The notes under the pieces: model-generated
Databases searched by the model: none
Told to the model about the DNA's origin: nothing
What the model saw: the letters and a program-made list of their open reading frames with translations, nothing else
Shown here: piece by piece, positions 1 to 9,640 of the stretch
Layout: each line of letters opens with the position of its first letter
How positions within the stretch are numbered: the stretch's first letter is position 1
NCBI GenBank assembly: GCA_900073065.1
Contig: FJOG01000007.1
Span: 1,539,156-1,603,155, forward strand
DNA from: Phialocephala subalpina
Lineage: Eukaryota; Ascomycota; Leotiomycetes; Helotiales; Mollisiaceae
DNA: 64,000 nucleotides
Direction of reading: 5' to 3'
Made by a program: the position numbers and the translations under genes

Positions 1-230
1 TTTAATTTCTTTTTTAAAGAATTAAATAATATAATATAATTATTATATTAATTTTATTTTGTTTAATATTATATTATAATTAATTTTTAAAGGAATTTTT
101 TAAAGAATTTTTTAAAGAATTTTTCTTTTTATATAATATATAAGCTTTTTAATTATAAGTTTATTAATATATTATAAATTAAATTTATAATTATTATTTT
201 AATAAGAATTTATAAGGGAATAAAAATAGA
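1..230. other. AT-only block at window edge
   Basis: Nearly pure A and T, with short repeats such as TTTTTAAAGAATT and no usable reading frame. Composition switches abruptly to mixed sequence at about 225-240. This is what a RIP-degraded repeat or an AT-rich isochore edge looks like in Pezizomycotina. The element it came from cannot be recognised. Confidence 0.6.
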
Positions 231-843
231 TTCCCGGGTAATCTAATAAGGAAATTATAGCCGGGGGACATGGGAGCAAAATAGGTTCCATATTATATTG
301 CACAAGCTAACTCAAGGCGTGCTCAAAATGCTTCGTTTCTACTTAGGCTCTGATTAGGTACGCTTACCCTCGGCTCAGGTATACTCGCCCTCAGCTCAGG
401 TTAAAGCAGCAACTGCTCACGTCCGGAGACTAAAACGGAACCAGTGAGGATGAGATTAGAGTCTGACTTTCCTGGCAGTAATAGTCATCTGACTCAAAAC
501 TTGCCACAAAACAGTACTCTGGTCGTAGCTTTCAGCACTAACGACAGTTCTTTGCACAACACAACTAATTATGATCTGGCATCGGCAGCTTCTGGAGCAA
601 ACGATGGCTCATTGACGACCCACGATCGCAACAACAGTCACCTAGCAGCCGCAGACCTTGTTCCGGCACCCTGCTTGGCGAAAACTCTCCGGATCTCGTC
701 AGAGTGGAATGTTAACAGTAGAAAGCGAGTTGACAGTGAGCATCCCCGTTCATAATTCTGTCTGATATCTGGCATTGTGATAGATCGACTTGTCTTGGGA
801 GGTTTCACCCGCATCACTACTCGAGAATAGCTGGCCGACTTCC
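231..843 (+). other. Flank of exonuclease copy 1, no intact gene
   Basis: No intact gene. A 103-codon open stretch at 444-755, rich in Ser, Asn and Ala, lies in the same frame as exonuclease copy 1 downstream. It is separated from copy 1 by TAG/TAA-type stops near 753 and 826, so it may be the broken N-terminal part of that copy. Copy 2 has a similar Ser/Asn/Thr-rich N-terminal region. The link is inferred from frame and composition only. Confidence 0.35.
357..398. repeat. 21-bp tandem repeat, two units
   Basis: GGTACGCTTACCCTCGGCTC(A) is followed directly by GGTATACTCGCCCTCAGCTC(A). The units differ at a few positions, most of them transitions. Confidence 0.5.
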
Positions 844-1655
844 TTCTAAACATATTAAAGATACGAAGAGATGGCACGCTAGATGTCGCCTGCGACTTTG
901 AAGGTGATGGCACTGGCCTATCTCGATATGGCGGCATGTCTCACTTCACGATCAGCATAAAGTCGTTGGATCATACTAGGACCATTGCATGTAAGCGGTT
1001 GGGTCCGGCATTCTTCGACATTCCAGGCAGTGAAGGCGAGACTCTCCGAACTACTATTGAGGACGACATTACCACACTTTTGTAGGATCCACGAAATGAC
1101 GCAAATGTGATGTTCTTCAAGTATGGTATTCGGCTTGGCAGACCCCGAAACGTGCAGTTGATGGAGGCGGTGAATCGATTATGTGAAAGAAGACGCTATC
1201 GGTACGGCCTCTGTAAAGGCATGGAGATCTGCGGTCGGCAGTCCCTGAAGCGGGACGAATTAAGGAGTTGGCTGGAGGAAAAGAGAGAGGGCCACGAGTT
1301 CTTCAACAATCATGGTTGGAAAGTCCTGGATGAAGAGCCGCTTCCCGCCCTGGCCTTGAAATACACTGTTGGGGATACAATGTACTTATTTGGTCTGCAC
1401 GATGTCTTCAAGGCTAAGATGAACTTCGTGGCGAGAACCTTGGAGATGTCCGGTGCGCACGAGTTGATGAAGATTGTGGATGAAGAAACCATCCGAGAGG
1501 TTAGAGATGCCAAGACGGAGGAGTTCAGGCCAGTGGGTAGTACAAGACAAGATTACCACAAGCCATCCAAGATCTTTGCCCAGTATTTCCGTGGGGGCTG
1601 GAGTTTGGCTTATTCGCAGGACCGGAGTGGGCAAAGGAGAGAGCTGAGTTGGTAA
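844..1655 (+). pseudogene. 3'-5' exonuclease-like gene, copy 1 (nonsense-broken)
   Basis: One frame runs from about 844 to the TAA at 1655 and matches copies 2 and 3 block by block. It belongs to the DEDD (RNase D / Egalitarian-like) exonuclease-domain family of fungi, whose members remove nucleotides from 3' ends. Exo I is visible as Asp-Phe-Glu (codons 894-902). Exo II is the D-P-R-N-D-A stretch just before the FFKYGI-RLG segment. Exo III is the Tyr-x-x-Gly-Asp of ALKYTVGDT. The frame is stopped once, by TAG at 1083-1085. That codon sits exactly where copies 2 and 3 carry Trp (R-W-D, F-W-D), so TGG-to-TAG is the simplest change; on the other strand this is a C-to-T at CpA, the RIP context. 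All catalytic acids otherwise remain. An intron ending at this TAG is possible, but the upstream residues align without a gap. No start codon is assigned. Confidence 0.7.
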
Positions 1656-2584
1656 TGGTCAAGTTTTGGTACATCGAGTTTGGACGGTATGCTACTCACG
1701 GCGGTAACCCATACCTCGAGTTCAGGGCAGGTGAATGCGATATTTGATGATCGTTCATTTGCCTGGGCTGCGGTTGGCGAAATTTCTGGTTTGGGGCTCA
1801 CATTGGATCCAGGATTTGATGTTTCAGGGAGACTTGAATTTTGCTTTCTGTGGACTTCGACGAACATTGAACGTTCAGCCTTCCAATTTAACAGAGCATC
1901 AAGACTCAAAATAGTTTCTCCATAATCGTGACTCTGATATGAAGCATGTGCAGAAGGAATCCTTGTGAGATTTGTGATACAATCCAAATCAGCTCAACAT
2001 AAGGAACGCTGAGGAGATTGTTTCGTGAAGGACGAATAACGCTGGCTGGTTATTTCCTTAGGACTCAGATTATGTTGCCGAATTCGGTAGGTGTGGTATC
2101 GACTCGACGGGACATATGCATTACAGGTATTTCGATTTTTGGCATACACGGCATCTTGGCTTCGGTGCATCCAAGGCGCGATTTTGTCCTTTCAGAAGCT
2201 TTGATCGCTTTGTGTATATATCGAATTACATTGAAGAGGGCATCACTACATCCGTCCAGAATTGAATGACTTGGGATGAAATGTTTCTCCTCGCTTAGCG
2301 TTCCCGAATAGGTTAGCTCGGTGCAGTCCAAATCGACATTCCCACCAAGATCTGCGACCCAGAAGCACATCTTACTCCATCTTCTCAGTAGAACTCATTG
2401 CATACGACCTGGTATCGCAAGGGTGTGGAAAGATGACCAGCAAGTCCGGGATTCCGGGATACCGCCCGATGATGCCTCGCAATTGGAGAGCGAGCGCAAG
2501 TGACGAATTGCTTGTGAGTTCGACCCAAGAAGATCCATGACACGAGGATCGCGCAAACTGATACTCTGAACACGCAGAATATAG
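1656..2584. other. Spacer between exonuclease copies 1 and 2
   Basis: No supported gene. The open stretches here are short, overlap on both strands and show no recognisable domain. The last part, from about 2500, may hold the start region of copy 2, because a frame beginning at 2593 (MQAIVKTLFEIEAA) looks coding for about 35 codons before it shifts. Confidence 0.4.
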
Positions 2585-3979
2585 ATGAAACAATGCAGGC
2601 GATCGTCAAGACCCTCTTCGAAATCGAAGCTGCTTCAGCATGCGCTTCCACCAGCAACGAGAAGATCCCCACAGAAGGCGCAAATCCATGTCTCGCACAA
2701 GACCGCGATCCACAATGCAGGAGAGACCGAAAGAAGCGAGGTAGATGGGGAGGACATCTGTACACATACTGGATTGGCTACAGCAACCTTTGCTTCTGCC
2801 GAATCCACCAACAGTCTTCCAGGTCCGGTGAATTGCGGTCTCTGGAGCCGGATCCCGAGCATAAATAGCCAGGACGCTGCCTTTCTCCAAGGAACAACTT
2901 CCCATTTGAGCAAACAAGAACCCACTCAGGATGGTTCGTCGGCTTCGGCCATGCCCTCCAACAGAAGTCCAGTCGTGGTCCCTGTACACACTAACGTGGT
3001 CGGCGCCACTCATACTTCGGAAGACCAAGTCAAAGTTGATTCGAGTCCAACCCGCGGGAGAACTGACAGTGCTGTACAAGTTGACAACAACAATAGCAGT
3101 AAGCCCTTACCCAGTTATCTAAGTAGCCGTAATCTGACAAAAGCAGGCGTTTGGATTGATCCTCGGGACGTAAGCACACCGGACGCTTTCAACAACCCTT
3201 CGAGAGCCTTTGTCAACACAATCGATAAGCTGCGTGCTTTCCTGCCTATTCTCGCAAAGCTCAGATGAAGTACAATCAAGAGACCCGAGTTGACGCTTGA
3301 TACTGAAGGTTGCTGTCTCGGCAGAGATGGAACATTGACTCTCCTCCAGCTAAGAATCCGATCGTTGGAACATAGCTATCTCTTCGATGTCAAGGCCCTG
3401 GGAGGAGTCATCATGTTCGACACCGAAGTGGACGGACAGTCGTTGAGAAAGACCTTGGAGCCAAAGCGGCATATTCAGCTGCGGTGGGATGTGCGCTGTG
3501 ACCACGATGCCCTGTTCTTCCACTACGGAATCGTTCTTGGCCGAGTCATCGATGTCCAATTCATGGAGCTAGCATGCGGGAACTCCCCTACCGTGGACAC
3601 CGTCATGAGTCTTAGAAACGCCGTAGGCTGCGACGGCGACCAGTGGATGACTCCATACGAGAAGCAAGACTGGTTATATAACAATGACAAGGCTAAGGTT
3701 TACTTCAGAGAAAGCAGCTATGAGGTTTTCAACAGAAGACCCCTTCCTGACATGGCTCTGGAGTACTCGGCGGGAGACGTGGACGTCGTTGAGAAGCTCT
3801 TTGACGTGTATAAACCAAAGCAGTCCAAGAAGGGCTGGATATTGATGAGAGAGGAGACAAACAATCGATTGATCAATAGCATGGCTCCCGAAAAGACTCC
3901 AGGGTCGAACAAGGCTCCGGTTTCCTTTGCGAAGCTACCTGTAGACTACACCCGACCATCATACATGGCTCCACTGTAG
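2585..3979 (+). pseudogene. 3'-5' exonuclease-like gene, copy 2 (one in-frame TGA)
   Basis: A single frame runs from 2585 to the TAG at 3977-3979, broken only by TGA at 3266-3268. The first about 170 codons are Ser/Thr/Asn-rich and probably disordered. Then come W-I-D-P-R-D-V-S-T-P and a helical stretch ending A-F-L-P-I-L-A-K-L-R, followed by the TGA. The exonuclease domain follows, with exo I as Asp-Thr-Glu (codons 3299-3307) in L-G-R-D-G-T-L-T-L-L-Q-L. Exo II is in W-D-V-R-C-D-H-D-A-L and exo III is Tyr-Ser-Ala-Gly-Asp in M-A-L-E-Y-S-A-G-D-V. All four DEDD acids are present, making this the best-preserved copy. No canonical intron of normal length removes the TGA. Early in the gene, about 35 codons from 2593 look coding in another frame, so a second lesion or an unseen intron is possible. 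It could be a recent pseudogene, a readthrough gene, or two proteins. Confidence 0.65.
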
Positions 3980-4007
3980 ACTACACTCGGTCACATATGC
4001 CTGCGTG
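3939..4007. repeat. 35-bp tandem duplication over the end of copy 2
   Basis: CTGTAGACTACAC occurs at 3939-3951 and again at 3974-3986, 35 bases apart, with diverged similarity continuing after each copy. The stop codon of copy 2 (3977-3979) falls inside the second unit. Confidence 0.5.
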
Positions 4008-5010
4008 CTTGTCTGTTAGACAGGCCAGCCTTCGTCTGCTTTCCAGTTTCCGTGCTCTTCAGGTTGGGAGGCACAGGTTTACGCGCTGCTTCTTCTCCTT
4101 GGTAAACAGAAAAGCGTTTAGTTGGTACCCGAGAACTTCCGATGCGAGTTTGGATCATTTGGAAGGCCGGTTGGACACACTCGAGTTGGGTAGGCGAGAA
4201 TTGAGATATATTGGCCATTGGGAGGCACGATGCACGAGGCAAATCAGTGTTTTGGTAGTCTAGCCAGCAGTATTAATGACCAAAAAACCTCATCATGGAA
4301 ATCCCAAAATCAAGACGTGATTTAATCGAAAGTATACGTAATCGCTCGGTTGGCACATCTCGCCCGCTTACAGTAGGTAAGGAATCGGGCGAGTAGATAC
4401 CAACCGAGCGATTATGTTCATCAGATGTCGAGTTGAACGGGAACGAGCTACCAACGTGGTGATCGTAATGTCGGCACGTCCAGCTTTGAGCTGTTCATCG
4501 TTGCGTTTATTGACGATGAAGAAAGGTGGCAGTAGGATGAGTGGAGCCATGAAATGCCATTCACAGGTATTGATTTCCGAGCAGAGTGTCCATGGTAAGA
4601 TTTCGAATGTCATATAGGTATACTGAAGCTTGATTCATCTGAAATCCAGTGGCAACGAGTGTGATTCAAGACAATGCCTTTGTCTTCTCGCATGGCGCTA
4701 GCGAGGACTCTCCTGGTCAAAATCTCGCTCTTGCTCTGCGGTACCACCACTTCCTGGACTTACACACACCATTAACCCCAGAATCAAGATACGAATTTCA
4801 ATGGCAATTCTTAGTTGATCGTTGCCTTCATTCGAGATAACTCAATTCCTGGTAAAGCCCGAGCTCTTCGGCCTTGCGCGAACTTCGATATCACCCTTTG
4901 GAAGCTGCACGCAGAGCGCAACGAACAACCCTCCCTTCTTTCAACCGCACCTTTGCCGCAGCTGTCGAAGAACAGCTATCTCGATCCGCAATCCCAATAA
5001 CCTGGGCAAG
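3980..5010. other. Spacer between exonuclease copies 2 and 3
   Basis: No supported gene. It contains the nested hairpin at 4339-4414, annotated separately. The open stretches on either strand have no recognisable domain. Confidence 0.4.
4339..4414. mobile_element. 76-bp nested hairpin, possible miniature element
   Basis: The outer arms TAATCGCTCGGTTGG (4339-4353) and CCAACCGAGCGATTA (4400-4414) are perfect 15-base inverted copies. Inside them CTCGCCCG (4359-4366) and CGGGCGAG (4386-4393) are a second perfect inverted pair. The arms end in TA at both sides, so a 72-bp foldback flanked by TA duplications (Tc1/mariner style) would explain it. No coding capacity. A structured RNA or a protein-binding palindrome are alternatives. 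Confidence 0.5.
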
Positions 5011-5967
5011 ATGGTACGCCATCCCACCAAGATCGCCGGTGTGAAGCGGAGTAGAGTAGGGCTTTCCTTGGCGGACATGACCGTAAGCAACACTCTACCA
5101 CTGTTACTTCCAAAGAGGCTATCCTAACAGCAACCCACTCCATAGGACGGGATCAAGTCGCATGTCAAAAGCCTCAATCGTCGCGCTGACTCAGGCACTC
5201 CTAGCAGCGACAGGTCCGACTATAAACTCGCCCTTTCCACCATCAGAGCAGGACCACAAATTTCATCTACAGAAATCCAACAGAATATCGCGCTTCCTAC
5301 GGTCCAAGAACAGTATGAGGTATTGGGAGCGTTGTTCGCCAGAGGTATCGCTTCCGTGAGAAAGTTACTCAAGTCAGGCGGCGGCTTTCGCAAAGAACTA
5401 GTTTGGGCTACAATTCAATACATCCAGAGTCTTGACAGCGGTTACGCTCTTAGCAACAACAGTGAGTATCTCGCCGATGCTCATCCCGGATACCATCAGA
5501 TTGACAGCCTAGATGAATGGGTCCATCCGAACGACCTGTGTACTCCCGGCCAATCAGTGAGGATCACTCTCGAGTCCAAGGGAAAGAGAAATATCATGCT
5601 CTTCTGGGACCTGAGACAAGGCCAGGATGCTCTCTTCCACCACTCGGGAATAGTCTTGGGTAGGAAGATTGACGTTCAGCTCCTGGAGCTTGCTTGCCGT
5701 AACCATCCGCAAAAGCAACAGCTTCTTGGGCTTGGTATTGCTGTCATGAAGGATGGAGTTTGGATGACGACCGGAGAGAAGGCGGAGTGGGACCATGCCA
5801 ACAAGAAAGCCAAGGAGTATTTCAGCCAAATTGATTACGAAGTCTTCAACAGAGATCCACTCCCAGACATGGCTTTGGAATATTCAGCCGGAGCCGTCGA
5901 AGACATCCAGAACCTGCACGATTTCTACCGCAAGATTATGGCAAGAAGGGAATGGAGGTTGTCATGA
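5011..5967 (+). CDS. 3'-5' exonuclease-like protein, copy 3, lacking catalytic parts
   Basis: Exons 5011-5082 and 5146-5967 give 297 aa. The intron has GTAAGC at the donor, CCTAAC near the end and a CATAG acceptor. The start is the ATG in front of V-R-H-P-T-K. The first about 170 residues have no counterpart I recognise. The segment W-V-H-P-N-D-L-C-T-P then aligns with W-I-D-P-R-D-V-S-T-P of copy 2, but the frame jumps directly to G-Q-S-V-R-I-T-L-E. The about 100 residues holding exo I are therefore missing. Exo II (W-D-L-R-Q-G-Q-D-A-L) is kept. In exo III the Asp is replaced by Ala (Y-S-A-G-A-V against Y-S-A-G-D-V). Two catalytic elements are gone, so activity is unlikely. After the stop at 5965-5967, another frame (5952-6164) continues the copy-2-like tail (G-S-N-T-A-P-E-S-F-A), which implies a frameshift near 5940. 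It may be a decaying gene or a non-catalytic derivative. Confidence 0.6.
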
Positions 5968-8510
5968 AGGAAACTGATATTCGAGCCAAGGAAAGCATGT
6001 CCCAAGACAAGCATGCTGGATCGAACACCGCACCAGAGTCTTTCGCTTCGCTCTCGATTACGAAGGTAAAGGCAAAGCGTGTCTATGGTGCTAGGACGGA
6101 GAAGGAAGTCAATGCACTTAGGCCATCGCCGCAGGTTGTGGTTACACCGCCGCCGATTTGGTAGACACAGGGTTGGACGCAAGTTGGCCTTGCTTGATAG
6201 TTCTTTGGTAGGCATTGGTAAATACCAATATGGGTTTGCATCGCCTTAATGTAGTTTTGCAGGAGCGCGGGTTTGGCACGGCCTAGTGGTGGGCTGTTGA
6301 TCGAGGAGGTTGGAGGCCGTCCCGGGCTGCCATTTTGAGTTCTGATCCAGGACCATAGCAGGATACACAATAGAGATCATAATCGAGGATTTCCCTTAAA
6401 TGATGTTCCAAATCTGCTAGTGATGCTTAGAAGGGTCGGTATTCTGCAGCAAGTCCGCATCCAGGCAGCGGAAAACGACAGAAACTATCCGAGTTTGTGT
6501 TGATCTAGGCGTTGAGATGGAGGAATGAAAAGTGAAACTCTCGACAGGTAGAAAAGGTCGATTATAACGTGTCAATCGGTGCCAATACACGCTGTGCTTG
6601 AGCTAAGGTCTTGAAAATCATCTCGGACTTAGAGATCGGAAGGGTCTCCCGGATCATCTTCCGCTCGCAGAGAAGCACTTGGACCAGAAAACATTCCAAA
6701 CACTGTTCTTTGACAGTACCATGATCAGCAGTAGTGTTTTGCATCAAAGGCTGACCATGGGACCCCTATGGTCAACCTAGAGAAAGGCAGCAAAGTAAGG
6801 GTTGATTCGATTTATTGATCTCAATTCCGTTCGAAACCTTCTTCACCAAGGCTCGAGCTGTGTTCCTTCCTCATTGTAGAGATGGTGACAGTGTTGATGT
6901 GGTCGATTTGCAGTCGGCAAGAAGAGAGCTCCCAGACCTATTTCTCAGAGTCAGCGTCGTTCATACGCCATGAATTGGACTCAGTATCGATGTATGCGAG
7001 ATTATTATCAGTGCATTGGTGTTAGATTGTCTCATGGCTTGGTCTCCCAAGCTCTGAAGTAGCAAATACTTTGAAGTTGCGTAGCATCATATGAATCCCG
7101 CATACTCGAGTCTTGAATCGCAAATAGGATTGCTCTCACCTTCTGCTTGTACCATCCGCAGCTGACTATGACCGCAGGAAGGCACACGGCTGAATTACAA
7201 GAAGTAGCCTGTATAGACCAAAGAGGTAGATTCGGTGGTTGGTATCGTTGTCCAAACAAAGGGTTTTCCATCCGTCTCTTTGATATGTTGTTTTTGAGGA
7301 CTGTAGATGTGACGAATTGACTACACCCGGATGCTCAGGTCAGGTATGAGGCAGACAGGGGATGATGTTGAAGGGCGTATATCAGGGAGATAGTCAAAGA
7401 TATGATCGCTCTGGCAGCAATAGCACTGATGTCTGGATATGCCGTAAGCAAGTTGCTGGTTCGCCAACCCCAAAAACGGTACCGCACGATTCGACTCGTG
7501 TTCCACTGGAGCTCCCGACATAGTGACCAAGCGCTCCGGAATGTGTTCCCAAAGATCGTAGTTCGCTTGCAAAAGTGCTAATGAAGACGTCGTTCAGACT
7601 TCAGACCCATGTGCGAAGATAACATAGCTAATGAGGTGTGGGAGAGTGTAGATGCAGCAGGCTCCTGTTATCATACTTGACGGGTTAGCGGTGTAGAGAG
7701 GTGAGCATCGGAGGACTAACTGCATATTTCCGTACCTGCTATAGCCCAATCCAACCTTCATGAGTAGCACAGAAGTCGCATGCCTTGTGCAGATGTCCAG
7801 ACGCTCGAGGCAAAATCGCTCCTTTGAGTTGACAGACGAAGCTCAAAATCTTCCACAGAACAAATGGCATAAGCATTCGATAGGACTGGATGGTTCTGAA
7901 GTAAGAAGGTGCGATGTAGAAGTTGTGATGGAGCGCCATGGCACATACACGATAAACTTATCGCTGCGGGCCACATGAAAGCCAAAGCGCTCAAAGCTGT
8001 GAAACTTGACTCGATGGTCAATCTACCACGGTTGCTGCTGAACAAAGCTGGCGCTAGCAATCTTCTTCGATGACTCTACCTGTACTTTACTTTATTAAAA
8101 TGGGACCGAAGCTGGAAAGACAGAGATGTTGGTCTGGCAGAGGAACATTGATCAATAACAACGCGTTTGAACAGTTGCTGTGCTTGGGGGCCATGTAGGC
8201 AGTAAGTAAAGAATAATATCTTTCTGTCGAAGGAGAGAGAAGAATTTCGTCAAGGTCTTCTTGGGAGCTGGTTCAAGTCCTGGGCAATTGTACCATGATG
8301 TTGGAGTAAGTGTTGAAGTTAAGGAGGTTTGGAGAAGCTATCGCGCTACGGCACTAGCGTGTTTTTTGGGAAGTGGTTCGCGAGAGGATCGCGTCTCCAG
8401 CCCCCTCATTCAACAACATCTTCACAAACCGCCTCGACATTATCAATTTGGTTCCTCTTCCCCATTCTCTCCTCCATCAACACTCACGATTACCCTCCCC
8501 AACCGCAATT
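5968..8510. other. Long spacer with fragments only
   Basis: 5968-6164 is the frameshifted tail of exonuclease copy 3. From 6165 to 8260 I see no supported gene. Two minus-strand open stretches (7321-7572 and 7032-7271) contain Cys pairs and look mildly coding, but they do not join into a convincing gene. 8261-8510 is pyrimidine-rich, as expected for the promoter and leader of the gene starting at 8511. Confidence 0.4.
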
Positions 8511-9231
8511 ATGGTCCTCAAACGGAAGCGCTCCGATTCCGATATCTCATCCGCCAGCTCCCTCCTCTCCTCGCCACTCTCATCTAACCTCATGTCCCTC
8601 GACCAATTCCAATCGCATCCAAACCCAATCTCGAGACCCTCTCTCTTCCCGTCACGGACACGGAAACGACACCGCGACAATAGACCATCAGAATCCGAGG
8701 TTCACCGTATGCAATCCGTATCCATCACATCACCACCTCCTTCTAACATCTATAGAACATACACTATCGCTTCTTTTCTCTGCACAACAGAAACCTGAAC
8801 CCGAATTACCACCTCCATCTGCATTTCCATCCCAAGATGCGATGTTGTCTCTGCCATCAAGCAGTCAATCAAAACAGCAATCGAGCCTTCATTCCTTCTG
8901 GGCGATCCCACCATCGGCACGACAATCCTCTCCCTCAAGCACTTTCTCGAACTTCTCAAATATAACTGCCACATCTTCCTGGCCGAATAACTACTTTCAC
9001 GCGTCCAATTGCGAAGATTGCAACGCTTCATTGAACTCGAGCGATGACACGATGGATGTGGACATGATGATGGACATTGTTATGGAAGGCGACCATGCAT
9101 GCACCAGCTGCGGAAAGCAGGTCTGCCATAGCTGTGCGGTGAGCAATTTAGGCGCTGAGAGGAAATGCCTTAACTGTGCTGGGAGGAAAAAAGTTTGGAT
9201 AGGCGGTCTTGGATGGATGGATCAGGATTAA
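8511..9231 (+). CDS. Small Cys-rich, probably zinc-binding protein
   Basis: Exons 8511-8706 and 8756-9231 give 223 aa. The 49-bp intron has a GTATGC donor, CTAAC branch site and TATAG acceptor, and the frame closes across the join. The start ATG follows a pyrimidine-rich leader and gives M-V-L-K-R-K-R, a basic Ser-rich N-terminus that could direct nuclear import. The middle is Ser/Pro-rich and contains H-S-F-W-A-I-P-P-S. The C-terminal about 80 residues hold C-E-D-C, then C-T-S-C-G-K-Q-V-C-H-S-C, then C-L-N-C, and end with W-I-G-G-L-G-W. The paired cysteines suggest one or two zinc sites, probably for protein binding rather than DNA contact. This arrangement is familiar from uncharacterised conserved ascomycete proteins. 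I know of no assigned function and give none. Confidence 0.8.
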
Positions 9232-9640
9232 GATACACAAGACACTGCTTGGAGTACTAGGGGTTGGGGGTACGGATCTTGTACAAGATTATGGGATGGC
9301 GTTTGGGAAAATTGCGGGTTCGATACATATGTGTGAACGGTGTAATGAAAGCATACTGTAATTTTCGAACGAAGGGACGTCTTCTTCGCAGCCTGGCCGA
9401 GTGAGAATGACACCTGTTTACGCAGATACAGAAGTAGTCTATTTACATAAGCCTTGAGAAGTTTTTGTCTTCGCCGAATGCAAGGCTCCGTTTTCTGAAA
9501 TCGATGCCTATTTCAAGGCGCTTCTCCAACCCTGCAAGTGCGGCTGAGAGGCGCATGCCGAATTCTGCATAAAACTGATATTCGCTCTCTGCCTCTACAA
9601 CTATTTAATTGTCCCTTACAGGTACAAACAGCTCGGAATT
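9232..9640. other. Intergenic, no gene seen
   Basis: 409 bases between two plus-strand genes. It should contain the 3' end of the zinc-binding gene and the promoter of the CorA-like gene. ACTATTTAATT just upstream of 9610 is a weak TATA-like candidate. Confidence 0.4.

Noticed and set aside
7032..8060. Possible minus-strand gene with Cys pairs (7321-7572, 7032-7271, 7758-8060)
   Set aside because: The pieces do not join with canonical splice sites, and stops fall between them. I treat them as non-coding or relics.
8255..8295. tRNA-like GGTTCAAGTCC
   Set aside because: The bases on either side do not pair as a T stem and no acceptor or anticodon arm can be built.
8329..8510. Upstream extension of the zinc-binding protein in a long open frame
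   Set aside because: That frame is only open across the pyrimidine-rich leader. The spliced model starting at 8511 gives a basic, conserved-looking N-terminus.
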